From contig JADKJP010000004.1 of NCBI GenBank assembly GCA_016720935.1, positions 558,001 through 622,000 on the forward strand: a DNA stretch of 64,000 nt, read 5' to 3'. The notes under the pieces are model-generated. The model saw nothing but the letters and a program-made list of their open reading frames with translations, was not told the origin of the DNA and did no database searches. This document shows, in pieces, positions 27,684 through 36,899 of the stretch (positions within the stretch are counted from its first letter, which is position 1; every line of letters starts with the position of its first letter). Source of the stretch: Bacteroidota bacterium (GTDB taxonomy: Bacteria > Bacteroidota > Bacteroidia > AKYH767-A > 2013-40CM-41-45). The translations under genes and the position numbers were made by a program.

Positions 27684-28064
27684 TTAAGACAGGTGCTTGT
27701 TAACCAATTTGGTCATTTCAAACATTGATACCGTCTTTTTACCACCAAAGACTTTCTTCAGGTTGTCATCGGCGTTGATGTTACGGCGCTCTTTAGCATC
27801 CTGGAGTTTGTTCTTTTTAATGTAATCCCAAAGGCGTTTAGTCACTTCAGTACGAGGAAGTGGTTTGCTGCCAACGATTGGCTGCAATACTTCACTGATG
27901 TTCATCGGCTTCATGAATGCCGCATTTGGTTTACGCTTTACTTTTGCCTTCGGCTTAGCAGCTGCTTTTGCTTTAGGTTTTGTAGCGGTTTTTGCTTTTG
28001 ACTTAGACTTTGTTTTTGATTTAGCCTTAGCCGGAGCTTTCTTTTTCGCTTTTTTAGTTGCCAT
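27684..28064 (-). CDS. SWIB/MDM2 domain protein with histone-like tail
   Basis: A 126-residue protein. Residues 1-48 are almost only Lys, Ala, Ser, Thr and Pro, in KAK/KSK/KPKA repeats like histone H1 C-terminal tails, so strong DNA binding is expected. Residues about 50-126 form a SWIB domain (AAFMKPMNISEVLQPIVGSK, then E-V-T-K-R-L-W-D-Y-I-K-K-N-K-L-Q-D, then D-x-x-L-K-K-V-F-G). SWIB is known from eukaryotic chromatin remodelers and from a few bacterial phyla. It is probably a small nucleoid protein. It has no gene partner in the window and the upstream spacer is unusually long. Confidence 0.9.
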   Translation of the reverse strand: MATKKAKKKAPAKAKSKTKSKSKAKTATKPKAKAAAKPKAKVKRKPNAAFMKPMNISEVLQPIVGSKPLPRTEVTKRLWDYIKKNKLQDAKERRNINADDNLKKVFGGKKTVSMFEMTKLVNKHLS

Positions 28065-28621
28065 GTTTAAAATGGTTTAGGGTTAATTCTATAGTGCAAA
28101 TCAACAAAGTAATCTCGACCGAAAACTACTGTGTTCAGAGAAGTTTTCCACAATCGCTGTGAGTTCTCAGAGGGAAAACCGGCCCGAAGGCTTACTGGAT
28201 GGGCGATTATAGGGCATCTGCAAAGCTTCCGATTCCCGAAAATAAAATTTCGTAACCTCCGGAAACAAGCCACCATGGCTTGTTTCCGACACTCGTCAGT
28301 TTTCTTAAGGGGAAAACCACTCACCGGAGCAAAAACATGCTCCTGATACCCGGATCGGTTGAAAAAAATAATTAACAATTTGTCCTGTGAATACCGCCTG
28401 ATGTCCTCCCTTTTGCACCGCTTATACAATGGATATTCTCCCGGAAAGAATCCGAATCTACCTTTCGCTCAGGCCTGTTTAACTTATTGCCTTTTGCCAA
28501 TGGACATTTCTGATGATTTCCCTCTGTAAAAAGCCCCTTATTTCTTGTCCGTTGACCAGAAGTTTGATAATATTGTAATCCTTACCTGAAACGGTTTTCC
28601 CCTATTATTCCGCCCCATTGC
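28065..28621. other. Divergent spacer with strong hairpin
   Basis: This 0.56-kb spacer separates the SWIB and MORN genes, which are read outward. It contains the hairpin CGGAAACAAGCC (28260-28271), loop ACCAT, GGCTTGTTTCCG (28277-28288). Several GTTTTCC / GGAAAAC pieces lie around it. Open frames across the region do not look like proteins. Confidence 0.5.
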
Positions 28622-30071
28622 GTGAAACACCATCGTATTCATATATCTCTTGTCATCCTGTTCCTGCTGTTCAGCGGAGGAGCATTTTCACAGATCGACA
28701 CTTCTCTTCAGAGTAAAGTGAAGGTTGGTTGTATCAATGGAGACTGTCAGAACGGCCAGGGTATTTATCGTACCAGCGCAGGAAACATCTATACAGGACC
28801 ATTTGTCAATGGAAAATACCAGGGCAAGGGCAAGATGAATTACCGGGATGGTGATGTCTATGAAGGCGATTTTGCGAATGGAAAAATGCATGGCCATGGT
28901 GTTTACCAATACCAAAACGGCAACGTCTATGACGGTAATTTTGCCAATGGGAAAATGGAAGGTGAAGGTTCATTTACCTATGAGAGCGGGAACCGTTACC
29001 TCGGCGCTTTTATGAATAACCAGAAATTCGGCAATGGCATATTCTGGTTTAGTGACAGCAGCCGCTATGAAGGAGGTTTTGTCGGAGACAGGATGGATGG
29101 TATTGGAAAATGGTATTATCCCAATGGAGACCGTTATGAAGGATCCTTCAGCAGGGGAAAACAAAACGGGAAAGGCGCTTATTATTACCGGGATGGAAAT
29201 AAATATGAAGGTGATTTTGTGAATGGGAATTTTCAGGGAACGGGTGTTCTGTCTCTGAACGACGGCAGTTATTACGAAGGAGAATTTAGTAAAGACAATC
29301 CAAATGGATTTGGAGTATTCTATTATGTGAACGGAGATGTGTATACCGGTCAGTTTGAAAATGGCGCCTACAATGGCTGTGGTACTTATTTCTATGCCAA
29401 TGGAGACCGTTATGACGGAGATTACCAGAACAACCTTTCACATGGTACCGGTACATTTACTGAAGCGGATGGAACTGCATCCCAATATCACTATGACAGA
29501 GGCGAAATCATAGGTGAAGGTATTCAGGTAGCAAACGCAGCCTTTCCTGTCGCTCATTCCGGAATTTCAATGCCGGCTTCAGAACCGGCTTCCCAGAGCG
29601 GTACTCCTGTGAGCAAACCAACACCGGTGAATAACCCTCCGGTGAATAGCACTCCCGACAAATACAACTCCGGCGAATGCTGTCCCTGCAAACACAGAAA
29701 GTGCTCCTGTAACAACTGCATCTGTTCAACCGACACCTGTCGAAAAAGTCATTGATGTAAAACCAATTACGGAACAGGAAACAAAAGACATCTCCAAAGC
29801 CGGCAGCGCAACCAAAGACAACAATGCCGTAGCCATGGTGAGCAAACCAACTTCGGTAACGAACAACAGCGGAACGATTTGCCCTGCCTGTCATGGAAAA
29901 GGTAAAATCGCGCAGGCTGAAATCCGGAAGAATAAAATGGTTACAAAGGATATCAGCAATGGATTAGGACCGCGGAATTTCGTGACCTACTCAGTGAACG
30001 AAGTGGTGCGACCGGCAGGAAATATCAGCTGTGGACGTTGCGGCGGTTCCGGTAAATTGAATGAAGAATAA
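28622..30071 (+). CDS. MORN-repeat protein with zinc-finger tail, frameshifted
   Basis: Reconstructed as 482 residues. It starts with GTG and a signal peptide (MKHHRIHISLVILFLLFSGG). Residues about 45-290 hold about ten MORN repeats (for example GDVYEGDFANGKMHGHGVYQ), which form an elongated beta-sheet. A Pro/Thr/Ser-rich linker follows. The frame breaks in it near 29650-29665. With one base removed the linker continues (NTTPANAVPANTESAPVTTA) to 30071 and ends in two CxxCxGxG zinc-binding motifs (CPACHGKGK and CGRCGGSGK). The Cys-rich tail read without correction is a frameshift product and is not real. It stands 28 bases before the propeller kinase gene, probably in one operon. Confidence 0.8.
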
Positions 30072-30099
30072 TTCAAAATCCCACTGAGGGAATTGATAT

Positions 30100-33000
30100 A
30101 TGAAAAGAACTTTTTTATTTCTATTACTCCTCTGTGCTTTCGTGGGAGCGGCATCAGGGGCAAATCTGAGTCCTTCACTTCGTTTCGGAAGAATTTCTGT
30201 AGACAAAGGACTTTCTCAATCTACTGTTTTCTGCAGTTATCAGGACAGCCAGGGATTTTTATGGTTTGGAACAGATGATGGATTGAACAAATACGATGGG
30301 TATTCATTTGAAATCTACAAATTCGATCCCACCGACATCAAAACACTTTCGAACAACAGTGTGCACGTCATCTTTGAGGATAGCAAAAAAAATCTTTTTA
30401 TCGGGACAGATAACGGTTTGAATCTGTACAATCCACAGAATGGTTCTTTTCGTCGTTTTCAGAATATTCCAAACGATCCGGCATCCATCAGCAGTAATAT
30501 TATTTCATCTATTGCCGAAGACAAAGACGGGGTTGTATGGGTAGGAACAAATAATGGTCTGAATGCCTTGAACACAGCGAACTGGAGTTTCTCCGCTTTG
30601 TTCAGTAATAAAGCCAATGTGTCGACACTGAGTAGCAGTGTTATCTCATCTTTACTGGTAGACAAATCCGGAACTTTGTGGGTCGGAACCGCTTCGAACG
30701 GATTAAATGCATTTGATACAAAAACAAAAAAGAGCACCCGTTATCAAAACAATCCTTCCGACAAGAATTCATTGAGCGAAAATGAAATCACAACGCTGGC
30801 TTCCGATCGCAGCGGCAATCTCTGGATAGGAACGGTGAATGGCGGAGTGAATGTTTTCAATCCGGCTAGCGGACAATTTGCACATTACACAACTGACAAT
30901 GGCTTGTCAAACAACAGCGTGTTCAGTATCCACGAGGATCAGGAAGGTGTTTTCTGGATTGGAACACTGGGCGGCGGTCTGGATGCTCTGGATCGTTCCA
31001 GTGGAAAAACCATCAATTACAAATACGATCCGCTCAATCTGGAATCCATCGCCAACAATAAAGTATGGAGTATTTTTGAAGACAATGCCTCCACTCTTTG
31101 GTTCACAACTTCCAATGGTATTTGCTTCTTCAACAGAACCATCGGTAAATTCGTTACACACCAGGTAAGTCATGGCAATGGCGGCGAAGACAACAACAGT
31201 ATTTTGCAGTCGCTGAAGATCACGATGGAAATGTCTGGGTGGGAGTACTTGGCGGAGGTTTAAATGTATACAACAGGAATGAAGAGAGATTTGTGAATGA
31301 GCGTTTTCCTTCTCTCAGCAATCCGATTTTGCGTTTCAATAATATTTTCGCGATCCATGAAGATCATACGGGAATGTTATGGATCGGAACATCAGACGGA
31401 CTTATTAAATATGACCGGAAAAGCGGAGCAGTTGTGCAGTACAAACACAACCCGATGGACAAATCCTCGCTGAGCAATAATTATATCCGCTGTATAAAGG
31501 AAGACAAATCCGGTACACTTTGGATAGGCACACACGGAGGAGGTCTGAATACTTTTGATCCCGTGCAACAGAAATTTAAAACCTACCGGAATATTCCGGC
31601 TGATCCTGCATCGCTCAGTGCGGATGTTGTGCTGAGTATTTGCGAAGACAATAAGGGTCAGGTGTGGATTGGTACTTATGGCGGAGGTTTAAATCGTTTC
31701 GACAAAAGCACAGGAAAATTTACAGCATATCATTATGATCCCAATGATCCAAAGACGATCAGCAGCAATTTTATTCACGCGATCTTTCAGGATGCTTCGG
31801 GGAAATTGTGGATCGGGACCTACGGCGGAGGTGTCAATCTGTTCGATCCCTCCTCAGAATCATTTACACATTTTACCGAAAACAATGGATTACCAAATAA
31901 TGTCGTGAATGGCATTTTGTCTGATGCGCAGGGTAATCTCTGGATCAGTACCAATAATGGTGTATGCAAAATTTTACCCGGAAATGAATCCGGCGCCAAT
32001 GTAACTTCCACCCGCAGCTACAACCTGCAGGACGGACTTCAAAACAAGTTCAATGAAAACGCTTGTTGTACCGGTAAAGGCGGATGGATGTTTTTCGGCG
32101 GCAGCAATGGATTAAACGCTTTTCATCCCGACAGCATCCATGATAATACAGCCATTCCGCCGGTGGTGATCACAAGGTTTTATCTTTTTGAAAAACCCGC
32201 GCGAATGGATACTCTTATTTCCAGCGAACATAAGCTGGAGCTGAATTACAAACAGAATTTCTTCTCTTTTGAATTCGCGGCGCTGAATTACATCCTTCCT
32301 GACAAAAACAGGTATTATATTAAAATGGAAGGTCTGGATAAAGACTGGATCTACCGCGACAACAAACGCAATGCGACATATACCAATATCGATCCGGGGC
32401 ATTATACATTCCGTGTGAAAGCCTGCAACAACGATGGAGTATGGAACAATGAAGGAATCGCCATAGAAATTACCATCAAACCGCCATTCTACCGTACATG
32501 GTGGTTTACAGGTTTAAGTGCTTTGTTGATCACCCTGATCATTTTTGTTTACATCCGGATTCGTACGAACACACTGGTGAAACAGAATGTTCTGCTGGAA
32601 GACAAAGTCAACCAGAGAACTTCCGAATTGCAGGATAAAAATATCGAGCTTACCAAAACGATGGATCACCTCAAGTCGACGCAGACCCAACTGATTCAGT
32701 CGGAAAAAATGGCTTCTCTTGGTCAGCTTACTGCCGGGATCGCCCATGAAATTCAGAATCCGCTTAATTTTGTCAATAATTTCTCGGAACTTTCGGTGGA
32801 ATTGCTGGACGAATTTGAAACCGCGCCAGCAACAGAGCAAAGGGAAATTGTTGGTGACCTTAAACAGAACATGGAAAAAATTGTTTTCCACGGTAAAAGG
32901 GCGGATAGTATTGTCAAAGGAATGTTGCAACACAGTCGGGCTTCTTCCGTTGAAAAGCAACCGACCGACATCAACAAGCTCGTGGAAGAGTTCTTCTCAC

Positions 33001-33446
33001 TGGCTTATCACGGGATGCGCGCCAATGATCCGGGATTCAATTGTGGAATGGACAAACAGCTTGACACAAAAATTCCGCAGATCAAAATCATTCCGCAGGA
33101 TATCAGTCGTGTTATTCTGAATATCTTCAACAACGCCTTTTATGCTGTTGACGAGCGCAAGAAATCCGGGGAAAAGAATTATCAGCCGACCGTGTCTATT
33201 AAAACAGAATTGAAAGGAGATAAAATCTTTATTACGATCCGCGATAATGGAAAAGGAATTGCAAAAGAAATTCGTGATAAAATTTTCAATCCGTTCTTTA
33301 CTACCAAACCAACAGGACAAGGAACCGGTTTGGGCCTATCGATCAGTTATGATATTGTTGTGAAGGGGCACGGAGGTGAGATAAAAGTTGATTCCGTTCC
33401 CGGTGAATATTCTGAGTTTACCGTTTTATTACCCGTTAATTCCTGA
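30100..33446 (+). CDS. Two-component propeller sensor histidine kinase, frameshifted
   Basis: Reconstructed as 1115 residues. Residues 1-21 are a signal peptide. Fourteen or so beta-propeller repeats follow (pattern D-x-x-G-x-L-W-I-G-T-x-x-G-G-L-N), then a Y_Y_Y domain, a single membrane helix (FTGLSALLITLIIFVYIRI), a coiled coil and a kinase domain (GIAHEIQNPLNFVNNFSE, DNGKGIA, FFTTKPTGQGTGLGLSIS). The frame breaks near 31210-31225. One base is missing between ILQSL and EDHDGNVWVGVLGGGLN, which otherwise form one propeller blade. It lacks the fused receiver and AraC output of many such proteins; a receiver gene follows after 12 bases. Ligand unknown, usually a glycan. Confidence 0.88.
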
Positions 33447-33458
33447 AAATAAAGCGCC

Positions 33459-33836
33459 ATGATAAAAATGTTAGTCGTCGATGACGAACAGGATGTGGAG
33501 ATGTTATTCTCCCAGCGTTTCCGAAAAGAAGTAAAAAGCGGTGAAGTGAGGATTCACTTCGCGTTCAGTGGAGAAGACGCTTTGCAATACCTCAGAACCC
33601 TCGATCCATTTGATCTGGTGCTGGTATTGAGTGATATCAATATGCCGGGAATGACCGGGTTGGAGTTGTTGCGTATAATCCGGACAGAATTTCCGACATT
33701 GCGGGTGATGATGGTGACCGCTTACGGTGACCAGAGCAATTTCGACAATGCCGTCGCTATCGGAGCGAACGACTTTGTGACCAAACCTGTTGATTTTACC
33801 TTACTGAAAGAAAAAATTTACAAGCTCGCACCCTGA
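33459..33836 (+). CDS. Single-domain response regulator
   Basis: A 125-residue receiver with the acidic pair at Asp8 and Asp9, phospho-acceptor Asp59 (LSDINMPGMTG) and conserved Lys in TKPVDF. There is no output domain, so it acts by protein contact or as a phosphorelay shuttle. It starts 12 bases after the propeller kinase stop and is followed after 34 bases by the hybrid kinase, so all three are probably co-transcribed. Confidence 0.92.
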   Translation: MIKMLVVDDEQDVEMLFSQRFRKEVKSGEVRIHFAFSGEDALQYLRTLDPFDLVLVLSDINMPGMTGLELLRIIRTEFPTLRVMMVTAYGDQSNFDNAVAIGANDFVTKPVDFTLLKEKIYKLAP

Positions 33837-33870
33837 TGCGGCATTTTATAGAATAAAATTTGATTAAGCG

Positions 33871-35502
33871 ATGAATAGTGTGGAAGGCCCTGCAAAAATT
33901 CTGGTCGTTGATGATGAACCGGATCTGGAATTGCTGATTCGTCAGCGTTTCCGTCACAAGATCCGTGGCAATGAACTGGCTTTTGAGTTTGCGGGCAATG
34001 GTGTAGAAGCCTTGAAAAAACTCGCGGCGAACGCGGATGCTTACGATATGGTCCTCACCGACATCAACATGCCGGAGATGGACGGACTGACGCTGCTTGT
34101 AAAAATCAAGGAACAATTCGCGCATCACAAGGCAGTGGTAGTAAGTGCATACGGGGATATGGAAAATATCCGTACGGCCATGAACCGTGGAGCTTTTGAT
34201 TTCATCACAAAGCCAATTGATTTCACAGATCTGGAAACTACGATCAACAAAACCATTTCAGAAATCCGACTGATCCGCCAGGGACAAGTAGCCCGGGAAA
34301 AACTTGCGCAAACAATTCTCGAAAAAGAAATCGCCGAACTGGATCGTCAAAAAGCGGAACAGAGCGAAAAGTTCAAACAACAGTTTCTTGCGAATATGAG
34401 TCATGAAATCCGCACACCGATGAACTCGGTGATCGGACTGACCAACCTGCTGGTGAAGACCCAGCTGGATGAGCAGCAAAAGAAATATCTGAATGTGATC
34501 AAGAAGTCTTCTGAAAATCTTCTGGTCATTATCAATGATATTCTTGATTTATCAAAGATTGAAGCAGGGAAAATGGTATTTGAAAAAACACCTTTTCTCA
34601 TTGCCGAATCGTTGGAGACTGTTTACCATACTCTTCTTTTCAAAGCAGACGAAAAGCGCCTTGAATTCCTGCTTCAGATAGATCCGGGTGTTCCAGCTGC
34701 TCTCTTGGGTGATCCGGTGAGGTTGAATCAAATTCTTATTAATCTGGCAGGTAACGCGATTAAATTTACCGAAAAAGGTTCCGTGACTATTGCGGTAAAA
34801 GAACTGAGCAGAAGCGGATCAGAAAGCATCCTTGAATTCGCGATCCGTGATACCGGAATTGGCATCGCGGAAGAAGGTCTGAATAAAATCTTCGAAAGCT
34901 TTTCACAGGCCAGCAATGACACCACCAGAAAATTCGGCGGAACAGGACTTGGTCTTACAATTTCAAAACAGCTGATCGAATTACAAGGAGGAAGCATCTA
35001 TGTAAGCAGTGAACTTGGAAAAGGAACCACCTTTAGCTTCAAGATACCTTATCACATTGCATCACCGGAAGAAATGGCTGCCGGAAAACAGGATGTCTTC
35101 CAGGTAAACCCTGAGGAGCTTCGTGGTATTCGCATCCTGTTGGTTGAAGACAATCCTTTCAACCAGATTGTCGCGGTGGATACACTGAATGACCTCATTC
35201 CTGAACCATTCATAGAGGTTGCCGACAATGGCAAGATTGCTCTTGAAAAACTTCAGGCCGCCGATTATGATATTGTATTAATGGACGTTCAGATGCCGGA
35301 AATGGATGGCTTTGAGGCCACCAGAAGAATCCGTCAGGACCTTCCCTCCCCAAAACACATGACCAAAATTATGGCCATGACCGCGAATGTTACCAAAGAT
35401 GAAGTCGACAATTGTTTTTCCAGTGGAATGGATGAATACATTGCGAAGCCGTTCGACCCTCAGGATTTGTTGGGGAAGTTGTGGAGACTGAAGAATGGAT
35501 GA
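33871..35502 (+). CDS. Hybrid histidine kinase, REC-HisKA-HATPase-REC
   Basis: A 543-residue soluble hybrid kinase. The first receiver (residues about 8-125) has phospho-acceptor Asp64 (LTDINMPEMDG). A coiled coil links it to the phospho-acceptor helix (ANMSHEIRTPMNSVIG) and ATP-binding domain (DTGIGIA, FGGTGLGLTISK). A second receiver at the C-terminus (about 415-540) has LMDVQMPEMDG. Its kinase core differs from the three paralogues upstream. The two receivers and the Hpt gene next to it suggest a multi-step phosphorelay in which the N-terminal receiver takes input. Confidence 0.92.
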   Translation: MNSVEGPAKILVVDDEPDLELLIRQRFRHKIRGNELAFEFAGNGVEALKKLAANADAYDMVLTDINMPEMDGLTLLVKIKEQFAHHKAVVVSAYGDMENIRTAMNRGAFDFITKPIDFTDLETTINKTISEIRLIRQGQVAREKLAQTILEKEIAELDRQKAEQSEKFKQQFLANMSHEIRTPMNSVIGLTNLLVKTQLDEQQKKYLNVIKKSSENLLVIINDILDLSKIEAGKMVFEKTPFLIAESLETVYHTLLFKADEKRLEFLLQIDPGVPAALLGDPVRLNQILINLAGNAIKFTEKGSVTIAVKELSRSGSESILEFAIRDTGIGIAEEGLNKIFESFSQASNDTTRKFGGTGLGLTISKQLIELQGGSIYVSSELGKGTTFSFKIPYHIASPEEMAAGKQDVFQVNPEELRGIRILLVEDNPFNQIVAVDTLNDLIPEPFIEVADNGKIALEKLQAADYDIVLMDVQMPEMDGFEATRRIRQDLPSPKHMTKIMAMTANVTKDEVDNCFSSGMDEYIAKPFDPQDLLGKLWRLKNG

Positions 35503-35511
35503 TTGGTTACG

Positions 35512-35778
35512 GGTTCCGGGTTCCGGGTTCCGGGTTCCGAGTTCCGAGTTCGAAGTGTGAGTGTGGGTGTGGGTGTGGGTGTGGGTGTGGGTGTGAAGTT
35601 CGAGGTTGGTTTTGAATTTGTTTATTGTTCGATATCAGTCAAGATTACAAAATACCACCATGCACTAAGCACTAAGCACCAACAACCAACAACCACTAAC
35701 CACTAACCACTAACCACCAAGCACTAACCACCAAGCACCAAGCACTAACAACTAAAAACTAACAACTAACAACTAAAG
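35512..35778. repeat. Compound repeat spacer (heptads and hexamers)
   Basis: The spacer holds GGTTCCG-type heptads (about 35512-35548), a run of the 6-base unit GTGTGG (about 35558-35597), and a long heptad run of CACTAAG, CAACCAA, CACTAAC, CAAGCAC and CTAACAA units (about 35661-35778). The last array ends three bases before the Hpt start codon. Confidence 0.85.
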
Positions 35779-35780
35779 AT

Positions 35781-36122
35781 ATGGATCGTCAAAGTGACCT
35801 TACTTTCCTCCGCACCTTTACGGGAGGGAATCCTGACAAGATCAAGAAATATGTCGGGATGTTTTTGCAATTATGTCCAACCCAGCTGGAAACGATGAGT
35901 GGGCAGTTGAGCGAACAGAACTATTCCGGGCTGCGGGGAACGGCTCATGCTTTGAAACCTCAGATTACCTATATGGGAATCAAACGCGGGGAAGATCTGA
36001 TCAAGAGCATTGAGCACAATGCCGGGAACAATGTGGATGTTGAGAAACTGCCGGATATGCTGAATGAATTCCGCACGATTTGTCAGCAAGCCATGGAAGA
36101 ATTAAAACAAGACATTGCCTGA
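35781..36122 (+). CDS. Hpt domain phosphotransfer protein
   Basis: A 113-residue all-helical histidine phosphotransfer protein. The active histidine is His56 in GTAHALKPQITYMG, matching the H-x-L-K-x-x-x-x-x-G consensus. It probably moves phosphate between the hybrid kinase upstream and one of the single-domain receivers. A stem-loop follows the stop. Confidence 0.88.
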   Translation: MDRQSDLTFLRTFTGGNPDKIKKYVGMFLQLCPTQLETMSGQLSEQNYSGLRGTAHALKPQITYMGIKRGEDLIKSIEHNAGNNVDVEKLPDMLNEFRTICQQAMEELKQDIA

Positions 36123-36128
36123 TTAATT

Positions 36129-36195
36129 CAGGCTGGATGTGAAAAAATGCCAAAATGCGGGGATCATAATTCCGGCGGTTTTTCACATCTGCCTG
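36129..36195 (+). terminator. Stem-loop after the Hpt gene
   Basis: CAGGCTGGATGTGAAAAAAT plus GCC pairs, with few mismatches, with GGCGGTTTTTCACATCTGCCTG (36174-36195). It may end the phosphorelay transcript, but no clear T-run follows. Confidence 0.5.
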
Positions 36196-36218
36196 TTATC
36201 CATACATTTGCATACTAA

Positions 36219-36248
36219 TTTGTTAAAAGAAAAATATTCCTACTTTTG
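36219..36248 (+). promoter_or_regulatory. Bacteroidota-type promoter for the tethered receiver
   Basis: TTTG (36219-36222) is followed after 18 bases by TACTTTTG (36241-36248), an exact match to TAnnTTTG. A start near 36254 would leave a leader of about 13 bases before the ATG at 36267, and so a separate transcript from the Hpt gene. Confidence 0.65.
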
Positions 36249-36266
36249 GGCAACCAATCGCCGCCT

Positions 36267-36785
36267 ATGCAGCATATAAAGACCATTTTCATCGTTGATG
36301 ATGACCCTACCCAGGCGATGATGCTTCAGGACTACCTGAGCAAATATTCGACCTTTTCGGTACATATTTTTAATTCCGGGGAAGAGAGCCTGAAGCACTT
36401 TTCGCTGGATCCTCAGATTGTATTCCTTGACTACAATTTCGATAAAGCAGGAAAAGACGCCATGAATGGTGTTGAGATTTTGAAAGAAATCAAAGCCGCT
36501 CATCCGAAAGTTGAAGTGGTGATGTTTAGCGGTCAGGATAAAATTGAAGTTGCCGTTAACACCATGAAATATGGAGCTTTCGATTACATCGTGAAAAGCG
36601 AAAGCGCCTTCCACCGTTCTGAGAATGTGATTTTTAATCTGATCAAACGGATGAAATTACAAGGCGAAGCAAGCATGTATAAAAAGCTCACGATCGCTTT
36701 TGGTATCGCTTTATTGGCCATGGTTATCCTGGTAATCTGGCTTTACAAATCCGGATTGATCAGTAACAATCCCGGCTGGATGTAA
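36267..36785 (+). CDS. Response regulator with C-terminal membrane helix
   Basis: 172 residues from the ATG at 36267 (MQHIKTIFIVDDDPTQ). An upstream TTG at 36246 would overlap the promoter. The receiver has acidic residues 11-13, phospho-acceptor Asp55 (FLDYNFDKAG) and a conserved Lys in IVKSESAF, in place of the usual K-P. Unusually, a single hydrophobic helix near residues 145-165 (LTIAFGIALLAMVILVIWLY) tethers the receiver to the inner membrane at its C-terminal end. It carries no DNA-binding domain, so it may act on a membrane target or scaffold. Confidence 0.88.
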   Translation: MQHIKTIFIVDDDPTQAMMLQDYLSKYSTFSVHIFNSGEESLKHFSLDPQIVFLDYNFDKAGKDAMNGVEILKEIKAAHPKVEVVMFSGQDKIEVAVNTMKYGAFDYIVKSESAFHRSENVIFNLIKRMKLQGEASMYKKLTIAFGIALLAMVILVIWLYKSGLISNNPGWM

Positions 36786-36822
36786 ACTCCGGTACATTAA
36801 TTTTAGAAAAAATTAATACTCC

Positions 36823-36850
36823 AAAACCCGCCACCATGGCGGGTTTTTTA
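36823..36850 (+). terminator. Intrinsic terminator
   Basis: AAAACCCGCC, loop ACCAT, GGCGGGTTTT (36838-36847), then more T. It follows the tethered receiver gene. The ACCAT loop with GCC/GGC closing pairs is the same as in the hairpin at 28260. Confidence 0.85.
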
Positions 36851-36899
36851 TTATCTTACACCTTGTAACGGATTATTTTTTTTCAAGCGATTATCCTGT

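Noticed and set aside
28067..28429. Open frame of 120 residues on the minus strand in the SWIB-MORN spacer
   Set aside because: It crosses the hairpin and inverted repeats, has no domain, and an opposite-strand frame covers the same bases. It looks like chance.
29660..29755. Metallothionein-like Cys-rich C-terminus on the MORN protein
   Set aside because: It is an out-of-frame reading of a Pro/Thr-rich linker. Correcting one base gives a continuous linker and a DnaJ-type zinc finger.
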